From Arenicella sp. (GTDB lineage Bacteria > Pseudomonadota > Gammaproteobacteria > Arenicellales > Arenicellaceae), in the NCBI GenBank assembly GCA_018677115.1, contig JAHHOC010000167.1, forward strand, positions 1 to 11,702: a stretch of DNA of 11,702 nucleotides, in the 5' to 3' direction. A model generated the notes under the pieces. The model worked only from the letters and a program-made list of their open reading frames with translations. It was not told where the DNA came from and searched no databases. Numbering within the stretch: position 1 is the first letter of the stretch; each line of letters opens with the position of its first letter. This document shows, one piece after another, positions 6,142 to 11,702 of the stretch. The translations under genes were made by a program, and so were the position numbers.

Positions 6142-7706
6142 AAGATTTGCATTTCGACAACCGCTTCGTGGAACAACTGCCTGCCGACCCCGATACCAAA
6201 AACGCGCGGCGACAGGTGCATAATGCATGCTACTCGTTGGTTAATCCAACCCCGGTTAGCAGCCCGCAGTTGGTTTCCTATGCCAGCGAAGCCGCCGCGC
6301 TCATTGATTTGAGCGAGTCTGATTGCAACTCCGGTGAATTTTTACAGATTATGGCGGGCAACAGCATAGCAGGCGGTTCTCAACCGTACGCGATGTGTTA
6401 CGGCGGACACCAGTTCGGTAACTGGGCAGGCCAGCTAGGCGATGGCCGTGCGATCAACCTCGGTGAAGTAACAAATAAATCCGCTCAGCACTGGACCCTG
6501 CAATTGAAAGGCGCGGGTGAAACTCCATACAGCCGCACTGCCGATGGCCTGGCAGTATTGCGCTCCTCAATACGTGAATATATCTGCAGCGAAGCCATGC
6601 ACCATCTGGGCGTACCGACAACGCGCGCGCTATGCCTGCTCACCACCGGCGAGCAGGTCATGCGTGACATCATGTATGACGGCCACCCGGCAGCAGAACC
6701 GGGTGCAATCGTGTGCCGCATGGCGCCGAGTTTCATCCGTTTTGGGAATTTCCAGATTTTTGCCGCGCGTGATCAGTTGACCGAATTGAGGCAACTGGCG
6801 GATTTTACTATCCGGCATTATTTTCCCCATTTGCTGGAGCAGCACTCTGTTGGTGAACCCGAAATCTATGCCGCATGGTTTGCTGAAGTTTGTGGCAGTA
6901 CTGTGTCGATGATCGTTGACTGGATGCGGGTCGGCTTTGTGCACGGTGTGATGAATACCGACAATATGTCGATTCACGGTTTAACTATTGACTATGGACC
7001 CTACGGCTGGCTGGATAACTTTGACCCGGAGTGGACGCCCAATACCACGGATGCCCAGCATCGCCGCTACCGCTACAACCAGCAGCCAAATATTGCCCTG
7101 TGGAACCTTTACCAATTGGCCAACAGCCTATATCCGCTGATTGAAGATACCAAGCCGCTGGAAACAGCGCTGGAGCAAATGCAAGTGGATTATCAGCACC
7201 AGTGGCGCCTGATGATGGCAGGCAAGCTAGGGTTGGAGCAGTACCAGCACGGTGATGAAATGATATTCGAAAAACTGGAAAAACTGCTGGCCGTAATAGA
7301 AACTGATATGACGATTTTTTATCGTTTGCTGTCCGAGAAGACAATCACTGGGGTAGAAGATTTGCTGGAGGCGTATTACCGGCCGGAACAGATTACCGAC
7401 AGATACCGATCCGACATGGCCTCCTGGTTACATTCCTATCAGGCGCGCTTATCTGACGACTCCCGTCCGCATCGCGAGCGTCTTCAGGCGATGCAAAAAG
7501 TTAATCCGAAATATATATTCAGGAACTATCTGGCCCAGCAGGCCATAGACAAGTCGGAGCAGGGCGATCATTCGATGGTTAACGAGCTGTTGCAACTTGT
7601 TCGACAACCTTATGTAGAACAACCCGGAATGCAACAATATGCGGCCAAGCGACCCGATTGGGCGCGCAGCAAGGTGGGTTGTTCTATGTTATCGTGTTCG
7701 TCCTGA
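6138..7706 (+). CDS. selO: SelO (YdiU) protein adenylyltransferase
   Basis: Pseudokinase-fold enzyme that transfers AMP from ATP to Ser/Thr/Tyr residues of proteins and is linked to redox homeostasis. The order of motifs is complete. 'YGGHQFGNWAGQLGDGRA' spans residues 88-105. The nucleotide-contacting 'KGAGETPYSR' spans 124-133. 'GVMNTDNMSIHGLTIDYGPYGWLDNF' is at 270-295, with D275 the expected general base and N276 and D285 the metal ligands (same spacing as E. coli D246/N247/D256). The C-terminus 'GCSMLSCSS' ends in the family's redox 'CSS' tail, with C520 in the position that is selenocysteine in some eukaryotic homologs and C515 nearby. Length is 522 (E. coli 478). The start is a TTG at 6138 inside the ampG stop (TTGA overlap), implying coupled translation. 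There is no other in-frame start near the family N-terminus. Confidence 0.95.
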   Translation: MKDLHFDNRFVEQLPADPDTKNARRQVHNACYSLVNPTPVSSPQLVSYASEAAALIDLSESDCNSGEFLQIMAGNSIAGGSQPYAMCYGGHQFGNWAGQLGDGRAINLGEVTNKSAQHWTLQLKGAGETPYSRTADGLAVLRSSIREYICSEAMHHLGVPTTRALCLLTTGEQVMRDIMYDGHPAAEPGAIVCRMAPSFIRFGNFQIFAARDQLTELRQLADFTIRHYFPHLLEQHSVGEPEIYAAWFAEVCGSTVSMIVDWMRVGFVHGVMNTDNMSIHGLTIDYGPYGWLDNFDPEWTPNTTDAQHRRYRYNQQPNIALWNLYQLANSLYPLIEDTKPLETALEQMQVDYQHQWRLMMAGKLGLEQYQHGDEMIFEKLEKLLAVIETDMTIFYRLLSEKTITGVEDLLEAYYRPEQITDRYRSDMASWLHSYQARLSDDSRPHRERLQAMQKVNPKYIFRNYLAQQAIDKSEQGDHSMVNELLQLVRQPYVEQPGMQQYAAKRPDWARSKVGCSMLSCSS

Positions 7707-7740
7707 CATCGGCCATCGCTAGCTACAAGCTGTCCAACTT

Positions 7741-8262
7741 ATGCACGCTGAGAAAGTCATCATAACGCTATTTGCCAAGGATCGCCCGGGCATTGTACAG
7801 GCCCTGTCGGATATCGTGCTTCAGCATAAAGGTAATTGGCTGGAAAGCAGCCTGACCAGATTATGCGGGCAGTTTACTGGCATTGTGCACATAGAAGTAC
7901 CGGCTCAGCAAAAACAGGACTTGCTGAAAAGTTTTACCGAGATGGCCGATCATGGCATTCATATTTCTGTGCAGACTGACGAAGGTATTGAATCGGAAGA
8001 AGGCAGTGTGGATGCTGTGCAGATCATGGTGGAGGCGAACGATCGACCGGGAATTGTCGAGGAGATCGCCACCGCACTGGCTGCCAAAAAAATAAACGTT
8101 GATCATATGGATACGGAAGTCGAGAGTGCCTCCATGGCGGGCTATCAACTTTTCAGGGCACACCTGTTTCTGGCCTTGCCCCAGGGGCTTGACGAAGCAG
8201 AGTTGGAAGCTACGCTGCAGCAAGTGTCAGACGATGTGATGCTGTCCGTGGTGGAAGACTAA
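7741..8262 (+). CDS. GcvR-like double-ACT-domain regulator
   Basis: Two ACT domains in tandem, the architecture of GcvR, which in E. coli binds GcvA and represses the glycine cleavage operon when glycine is low. Domain 1 starts at 'KVIITLFAKDRPGIVQALSDIV' (residues 5-26). Domain 2 starts at 'VQIMVEANDRPGIVEEIA' (about 91-108) and continues with 'KINVDHMDTEVES'. Both carry the 'DRPGIV' ligand-loop motif, with the key glycine. The 173-residue length is close to E. coli GcvR (about 190). No gcvA or glycine cleavage genes are visible here, so the regulatory target is inference from family only. It follows selO by 34 bp and may be the last gene of that transcript. No clear Shine-Dalgarno precedes the ATG. 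The end overlaps the convergent hydrolase gene by 4 bp. Confidence 0.8.
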   Translation: MHAEKVIITLFAKDRPGIVQALSDIVLQHKGNWLESSLTRLCGQFTGIVHIEVPAQQKQDLLKSFTEMADHGIHISVQTDEGIESEEGSVDAVQIMVEANDRPGIVEEIATALAAKKINVDHMDTEVESASMAGYQLFRAHLFLALPQGLDEAELEATLQQVSDDVMLSVVED

Positions 8263-9218
8263 AGCTGAGTTTCGCGCCGGTGTTGCCACCAGAAAGCCAG
8301 CCCCTGAGCGTTTAGCTCGGCATCCAGGGTCAACCACTGCCTGGCAAGTTGTTCATCTAGTTGCGGCAATTCGTTTAAACAGCGGCGCACCAGGTATTCG
8401 AACATAGATGCGCTCAGTTGTTGTTCAAAAGCTTCCGCGGGTGCTTCTGCTGCCTGCTCGGTGAGGGCAACAAAGTCGTCTATTTGCTCATGTAAACCGG
8501 CAATTATTCTGCCGCTGGGGCGCAACTCGCTGTAATGCGTCAGGTACAGGTGCTGCGGGTCAAATGACATTACCCGATCAATCGATTGGTGCAAGGCACG
8601 GGGATTAAATTGCACTGGGGTAGTGGTAGTTGCAACAAAAGCATGTTGCTCGCTGCGTAGCGCACGGTAGCCTACACCCAGGGTATCGCCGGTGAACACA
8701 CTGCTGGTTTTTTGATCGACGATACAGTGATGGTGGTCGGCGTGACCCGGCGTGTCGATAAACAATAACGGCCGGCCGGCAAAATCAACAGTCTCATTGT
8801 CCTCCGGTTGCATTATTCGCTGTGCATCAACCGGGGTAATTTCTCCGTAAAGCTGCTTAAATTGTCGCTCACCGTATACCGCGGTGGCACCGGCAATCAA
8901 CTTATCCGGATTAACCATGTGTCTTGCACCCTTTTTATGTACCAGCAGTTTGGCTGTTGCGCACAGTTGCATCAGTGTGCCCGCACCACCGGCATGATCC
9001 AGATGAATATGCGTCAGAATAATCAGCTCGACATCTCTCGGGCTGCGACCCAATCTGGCCAGTGCATCTATTACCTGCGGTGCAGAAAATTGAGTGCCGG
9101 TGTCCACCAGCGCAACGCGATCACGCGATTGGATTATATGGATACTGGCCAGCCCGGGTTGACTGTACAACGAGTCCACCGTATAGATATCCGAGCCTGG
9201 AACGAATTCTTGCATCAT
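8259..9218 (-). CDS. Metallo-beta-lactamase-fold hydrolase
   Basis: Zinc-type hydrolase of the MBL superfamily, 319 residues, no signal peptide, so probably cytoplasmic. The metal-site motifs are in the standard order: 'ALVDTGTQ' (strand with D39), 'THIHLDHAGG' (H70, H72, D74, H75), 'DTPGHADHHH' (H159), 'FTGDTLG' (D178) and 'LTHYSE' (H228). The C-terminal 90 residues are helical and rich in Glu, Gln and Leu, as in glyoxalase II-like and RNase Z-like relatives with an added cap. Substrate is unknown: hydroxyacyl-glutathione hydrolase-like, lactonase-like or thioesterase-like activities are all possible. The start is one of two adjacent ATGs at 9218 and 9215. It is divergent from the bufferin-type operon and shares its 179-bp upstream region, but nothing in the protein ties it to that pathway. 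Confidence 0.85.
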   Translation of the reverse strand: MMQEFVPGSDIYTVDSLYSQPGLASIHIIQSRDRVALVDTGTQFSAPQVIDALARLGRSPRDVELIILTHIHLDHAGGAGTLMQLCATAKLLVHKKGARHMVNPDKLIAGATAVYGERQFKQLYGEITPVDAQRIMQPEDNETVDFAGRPLLFIDTPGHADHHHCIVDQKTSSVFTGDTLGVGYRALRSEQHAFVATTTTPVQFNPRALHQSIDRVMSFDPQHLYLTHYSELRPSGRIIAGLHEQIDDFVALTEQAAEAPAEAFEQQLSASMFEYLVRRCLNELPQLDEQLARQWLTLDAELNAQGLAFWWQHRRETQL

Positions 9219-9311
9219 TTATGATGATTCTAATGAGATTATTTTTTGGATATAAAAAAGATGTAATGAATCTTCACCTGTATAGTTCTATTGCAGTGTA
9301 CCATTTAACCT

Positions 9312-9360
9312 TTGAGTCTTAGTCGGTGGGTGATGCAGGACCTTACCGTCCCTGACTCAA
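9312..9360 (+). promoter_or_regulatory. Nested inverted repeats in the bufA leader region
   Basis: TTGAGTC (9312-9318) and GACTCAA (9354-9360) are perfect inverted repeats. Inside them GGAC (9338-9341) pairs with GTCC (9348-9351), extended by CAG/CTG with one bulged base. The block ends 37 bp before the bufA ATG. It could be an operator, an mRNA leader hairpin, or chance. No convincing sigma70 or ECF promoter could be placed around it. Confidence 0.25.
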
Positions 9361-9383
9361 CTCAGCTTTTACAATTCAAATCG

Positions 9384-9390
9384 ACAGGAA
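9384..9390 (+). promoter_or_regulatory. Strong ribosome binding site of the bufA-type gene
   Basis: ACAGGAA with AGGA seven to nine bases before the ATG at 9398. It is one of the best Shine-Dalgarno sequences in the window, fitting a precursor protein that must be made in large amounts. Confidence 0.6.
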
Positions 9391-9397
9391 CAGCAAT

Positions 9398-9787
9398 ATG
9401 AAAGTTAAAAAATCCGATATAACCCTGGGTGCCGCATTTGCCACATCGGTGCTCGCGGCGGCCCTGATGAGCGCTCCCACAGCTGCGTCTGCAGCGCCCA
9501 CCGAGCGCTGTGCAGACGTAGTCAAGGGTGGAAAAAATGCCTGCGCCATTAAATCCCTCGGCACTTCCTGCCAGGGCAACGCCAAGGAAGACAATATAGT
9601 CGGAGCCTGGATCAAGGTACCAACCGGAACCTGCGCCAATATTGTCTCCATATGCCAGGGTGGTGCTTCCGCACCGGATGGCACTGATGAGAAACGCCTT
9701 GCAAGGGCCTGCACTAAGGTAGCCGAGCAGAGCGACGATACAGTTGTCGGCGGGCGACTGGTCGACAAGTACGGTGAAAGTATCTAG
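9398..9787 (+). CDS. bufA: DUF2282 bufferin-type RiPP precursor (BufA-like), six cysteines
   Basis: Small exported Cys-rich protein of the DUF2282 family, the precursor class of bufferins: peptides whose cysteines are modified by an MNIO enzyme and that bind copper in the periplasm. The ATG at 9398 opens a Sec signal peptide: 'KVKK' N-region, hydrophobic residues 8-26, and an 'ASA' site so that cleavage after residue 32 is likely. The mature part is about 97 residues. The family core reads '[16 protein letters not shown]' then 'TSCQGN' then 'VPTGTCAN', giving C38, C49, C58 and C79. After this core there is an unusually long tail with two more cysteines, C86 ('SICQGG') and C105 ('RACTK'), ending in '[13 protein letters not shown]'. 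It is first in a cluster with the MNIO fusion and DoxX genes. The family call is strong; the modification and metal are inferred from characterised relatives. Confidence 0.9.
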   Translation: MKVKKSDITLGAAFATSVLAAALMSAPTAASAAPTERCADVVKGGKNACAIKSLGTSCQGNAKEDNIVGAWIKVPTGTCANIVSICQGGASAPDGTDEKRLARACTKVAEQSDDTVVGGRLVDKYGESI

Positions 9788-9807
9788 GCCCGGCGCCAGC
9801 GCTCACC

Positions 9808-9835
9808 TTAAAGGCGGCCGTCGAGCCGCCTTTAA
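9808..9835 (+). terminator. Hairpin between bufA and bufBC (attenuator or partial terminator)
   Basis: A perfect 11-bp stem: TTAAAGGCGGC (9808-9818), a 6-base loop CGTCGA, then GCCGCCTTTAA (9825-9835). It is GC-rich in the core with A/T flanks, 20 bp after the bufA stop. The T run after the stem is short (TTTAA within the stem, then CATG), so it may act as a leaky terminator or as a 3' stabiliser of the bufA message. Either would give more precursor than enzyme from one operon. Confidence 0.6.
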
Positions 9836-9843
9836 CATGTCAG

Positions 9844-9893
9844 GGCTGTCATCTGGCTGCAAGGCTGTTATCTGGCAGCAGGGCTGTTAAATG
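9844..9893 (+). repeat. 19-bp tandem repeat overlapping the bufBC ribosome binding site
   Basis: Unit 1 is 9844-9862, unit 2 is 9863-9881 (16 of 19 bases identical, for example GGCTGTTATCTGGCAGCAG), and a third partial unit GGCTGTTAAATG (9882-9893) ends in the start codon of the fusion enzyme. Each unit is preceded by A and G bases, so the AGGG/AAGG Shine-Dalgarno-like motif is repeated at 19-bp steps. Only the last copy has an ATG seven bases later. Confidence 0.65.
9880..9883 (+). promoter_or_regulatory. Ribosome binding site of the MNIO fusion gene
   Basis: AGGG lies seven bases before the ATG at 9891 and falls at the junction of repeat unit 2 and the partial unit 3, which supports this start codon. 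Confidence 0.5.
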
Positions 9894-11510
9894 AAAACGG
9901 GGCTTGGCATTCGGCCAGAATTATTTCACCAGGTGCTGGAGCAAAAGCCTTTGCTCGGGTTTGTCGAAGCTCACTCGGAAAATTACTTCGGTGAATCACT
10001 GTTGCGCAGCAAATTATTGCAGTGCCGGCAGGATTATCCGCTGTCATTGCACGGGGTTGGGCTATCACTGGGTCGGGCCGATGCACTGAATCTCGCACAC
10101 CTGCAGCAGCTCAAGAACCTGGTAGATGAAATGCAGCCGATACTTGTTTCCGAGCATCTGGCATGGAGTGCCTACTCGCATATTCACTTGCCGGATTTGT
10201 TGCCGCTGCCACTTACCGAGGAATCCCTCGAGATCATCTGCGCACATATTCAACAGATGCAGGATGTGTTGCAGCGTCAGATATTGATTGAAAATCCGTC
10301 CAACTATTTGCTGTTTGATCAATTGCACATACCTGAACCGGAGTTTCTCAATACCGTGGCTACGCGCACCGGTTGTGGATTGTTGCTGGACGTCAACAAT
10401 GTTTATGTCAGTTCCATCAACCTGCAACGCGAGCCAGGCAAGTATATTGAAGCCATCAATCCTGATTTTATTCAACAGTACCATCTAGCCGGTCATACAG
10501 AGACTACACCGCAGGGTGAACAAATTCTGGTCGACACGCATAACCGTGAAGTATGTTCTGCGGTATGGGAATTATACCGCCTGGTGATTGAGAAACATGG
10601 AGTCCGGCCAGCGTTGATTGAGTGGGACAGTGACTATCCACCGCTCTCCGTGTTGCTGGAGGAGTGTCAAAAAGCGGATCAAATTAGCGGGGGCATAGCG
10701 GCTACGGTGGAGCACAATGCACCTGCAATTGAAGTTCAGCCGCGCGTAACTGACAAAACAGGGTTGGCTGACTTCCAGCATGCCTTTTTGCTGCAGGTTC
10801 TGCGGCAGGACAATGAGCTCGATTGCGCCGCGGAGCCCCATCGGCAGCGTATCAGAATTTACCAGAATAATGTTTTCGCTGCCGTGCTCGACTATCTGCG
10901 TGAAGTCTACCCGGCGGTGCAGGGCGTGGTGGGGCAAGACTATTTCAGGCAGATGTCTCAGTTGCTGGTGCTATTGAGGCCGCCACAGGAGGGCAACATT
11001 CATCATTATGGTGCCGATATGTCGCTGCTGCTGGAACAGCTGCCGGAACTTGCTGAGTTGCCTTATCTGAAGGATTTAATGGACTATGAATGGGGTTTAC
11101 ACAAGGCTTACTTCGCACCGGCGGAGAATTCGCTGGACCCGAACGCCTGTGAGCAGGATGCTTTGCTTAAATTACCTGTCAGGCTCAAGCAAAGTGTGAC
11201 ATTTATCGATTCGTGCTTTCCTATCTATGACATTCACCGCCAATCGCTTCCCGCTTTTGAGGGTGAGATAGCCATTAGTCTCGAAGAAGCAGAAGATAAA
11301 CTCCTGGTTTACAAACATCACGATGCGGTTTTAACGCATAAAATGAATCATTCTGAGGCTGCTCTCCTCAGGCAACTCACTGTATCGAAAAATTTGACGC
11401 AGGCAATCGAGCACCTGAGCGGGTCATTGGCTGCGCCAGCGATATCCTCATCGCTGGCCAGGGTATTTGAACTGAAATTGTTGACACGCTCCGAGTGCGG
11501 ATTGCACTAG
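9891..11510 (+). CDS. MNIO (DUF692) peptide-modifying enzyme fused to DUF2063 partner domain (BufB-BufC fusion)
   Basis: One 539-residue polypeptide combining two proteins that are usually separate. Residues 1 to about 275 are a DUF692/MNIO TIM-barrel enzyme, a multinuclear non-heme iron oxygenase that modifies Cys residues of precursor peptides (relatives: MbnB, TglH, BufB, HvfB). Candidate metal ligands are all in place: H28/E30 ('AHSENYF'), H54 ('LHGVGLS'), E88 ('SEHLAWS'), E134 ('ENPSNYL'), D167 and N169/N170 ('LDVNNVYVSS'), H198/H202 ('YHLAGH'), D215 and H217 ('DTHNREV') and E244 ('EWDSDYP'). A linker at about 275-292 leads to a DUF2063 domain (BufC/HvfC type, probable precursor-binding partner): 'FQHAFLLQVL', 'YQNNVFAAVLDYLREVYPAV' (324-343), 'HHYGADMSLLL' and 'LPYLKDLMDYEWGLHKAYFAP'. 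The frame is continuous, with no internal stop or frameshift. It is cytoplasmic, with no signal peptide. It lies 103 bp after the precursor gene and 25 bp before the DoxX gene. Confidence 0.93.
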   Translation: MKTGLGIRPELFHQVLEQKPLLGFVEAHSENYFGESLLRSKLLQCRQDYPLSLHGVGLSLGRADALNLAHLQQLKNLVDEMQPILVSEHLAWSAYSHIHLPDLLPLPLTEESLEIICAHIQQMQDVLQRQILIENPSNYLLFDQLHIPEPEFLNTVATRTGCGLLLDVNNVYVSSINLQREPGKYIEAINPDFIQQYHLAGHTETTPQGEQILVDTHNREVCSAVWELYRLVIEKHGVRPALIEWDSDYPPLSVLLEECQKADQISGGIAATVEHNAPAIEVQPRVTDKTGLADFQHAFLLQVLRQDNELDCAAEPHRQRIRIYQNNVFAAVLDYLREVYPAVQGVVGQDYFRQMSQLLVLLRPPQEGNIHHYGADMSLLLEQLPELAELPYLKDLMDYEWGLHKAYFAPAENSLDPNACEQDALLKLPVRLKQSVTFIDSCFPIYDIHRQSLPAFEGEIAISLEEAEDKLLVYKHHDAVLTHKMNHSEAALLRQLTVSKNLTQAIEHLSGSLAAPAISSSLARVFELKLLTRSECGLH

Positions 11511-11524
11511 ACGTCATACTTAAT

Positions 11525-11528
11525 GGAG
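11525..11528 (+). promoter_or_regulatory. Ribosome binding site of the DoxX-family gene
   Basis: GGAG seven bases before the ATG at 11536, placed in the 25-bp gap after the fusion gene. This supports translation from the same transcript. Confidence 0.55.
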
Positions 11529-11535
11529 AAAATTA

Positions 11536-11702
11536 ATGATTATAAAACTATATGACTCCTACAGTGCCTTCTGTGGCTGGGCAGTGTTGCCGTTGGCAAA
11601 CCTTGCGGCCCGGATTTATGTCGGGTTGGAATTTTTCCGCTCCGGATTGGCCAAGGTAGAAGATTTTGAAGGGGCGATTGAATTGTTTGAAGATGACTGG
11701 GC
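11536..11702 (+). CDS. DoxX-family membrane protein (BufD-like), N-terminal part only
   Basis: The first 55 residues of a DoxX-family integral membrane protein; the rest lies beyond the right edge. After a short N-terminus, 'LPLANLAARIYVGLEFFRSGLAKVEDF' (about residues 19-45) contains the family's first membrane helix with the typical 'FFRSGLxK' exit. It is followed by 'ELFEDDW', which corresponds to the 'LFEYEY' block of DoxX proteins found in bufferin and oxazolin (hvf) operons. The role of DoxX in these pathways is unsettled; a redox or quinone-linked function at the membrane has been proposed for the wider family. Position and spacing make it the third gene of the bufferin-type operon. 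Confidence 0.85.
   Translation, partial: MIIKLYDSYSAFCGWAVLPLANLAARIYVGLEFFRSGLAKVEDFEGAIELFEDDW

Noticed and set aside
7698..7706. Possible selenocysteine codon at the end of selO
   Set aside because: The position that is selenocysteine in some homologs is a normal TGT cysteine here, and the TGA that follows CSS is the ordinary stop at the family's C-terminus.
8808..9224. 138-codon plus-strand open frame antisense to the MBL-fold gene
   Set aside because: It is opposite a gene with complete metal-binding motifs, and its translation has no domain or signal peptide.
9213..9226. CATCAT-TT-ATGATG palindrome at the hydrolase start, considered as a Fur-like operator
   Set aside because: It is built from the two adjacent start codons and a mirrored ATGATG, is shorter than a Fur box and does not match one well.
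9844..9893. Possible CRISPR-like repeat array
   Set aside because: The units are directly abutting with no spacers, only 19 bp long and just over two copies, and no cas genes are present.
10065..10484. 139-codon minus-strand open frame inside the MNIO domain
   Set aside because: It is antisense to a highly conserved catalytic domain, with no supporting start signal or family resemblance.

Overview
This 11.7 kb window is chromosomal DNA of a proteobacterium, most likely a gammaproteobacterium. The evidence is an E. coli-like bacterial CCA-adding enzyme with an HD domain, a GcvR-type double-ACT protein, SelO, an AmpG-type permease, and pyrE close to an exonuclease III/Crc-type gene. Base composition is balanced and coding density is very high. 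I cannot assign a genus from the sequence. No rRNA, tRNA, IS element, phage gene or CRISPR array was seen, and no gene-free stretch exceeds 300 bp.

Left part (1-3156): the N-terminal half of an M18 aminopeptidase runs off the left edge on the minus strand. Divergent from it is a short membrane-anchored J-domain protein. That gene converges on, and overlaps by 28 bp, a minus-strand pyrE-cca pair (orotate phosphoribosyltransferase, then the tRNA CCA-adding enzyme).

Middle part (3237-9218): a secreted IalB-like protein lies divergent from pyrE. It is followed by a tightly packed plus-strand cluster: exonuclease III (xthA/Crc-like, active site intact), an AmpG-family permease and the SelO protein AMPylase. 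The coding regions in this cluster overlap by 1 and 4 bp. A GcvR-like double-ACT regulator follows 34 bp later. It overlaps tail-to-tail by 4 bp with a minus-strand metallo-beta-lactamase-fold hydrolase.

Right part (9398-11702): this is the most interesting region. A small exported Cys-rich DUF2282 protein (BufA-type precursor) is followed by a DUF692/MNIO enzyme fused in one polypeptide to a DUF2063 (BufC/HvfC-type) partner domain. A DoxX-family membrane protein (BufD-type) then runs off the right edge. This is the layout of a bufferin-type RiPP operon, in which an MNIO iron enzyme modifies cysteines of a Sec-exported precursor to make a copper-binding peptide. Here the modifying enzyme and partner are fused, and the precursor has six cysteines and a long C-terminal tail. 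The precursor is separated from the enzyme gene by an 11-bp-stem hairpin and a 19-bp tandem repeat that overlaps the enzyme's ribosome binding site. Function is inferred from family and gene order. Copper binding and the exact modification cannot be read from DNA.
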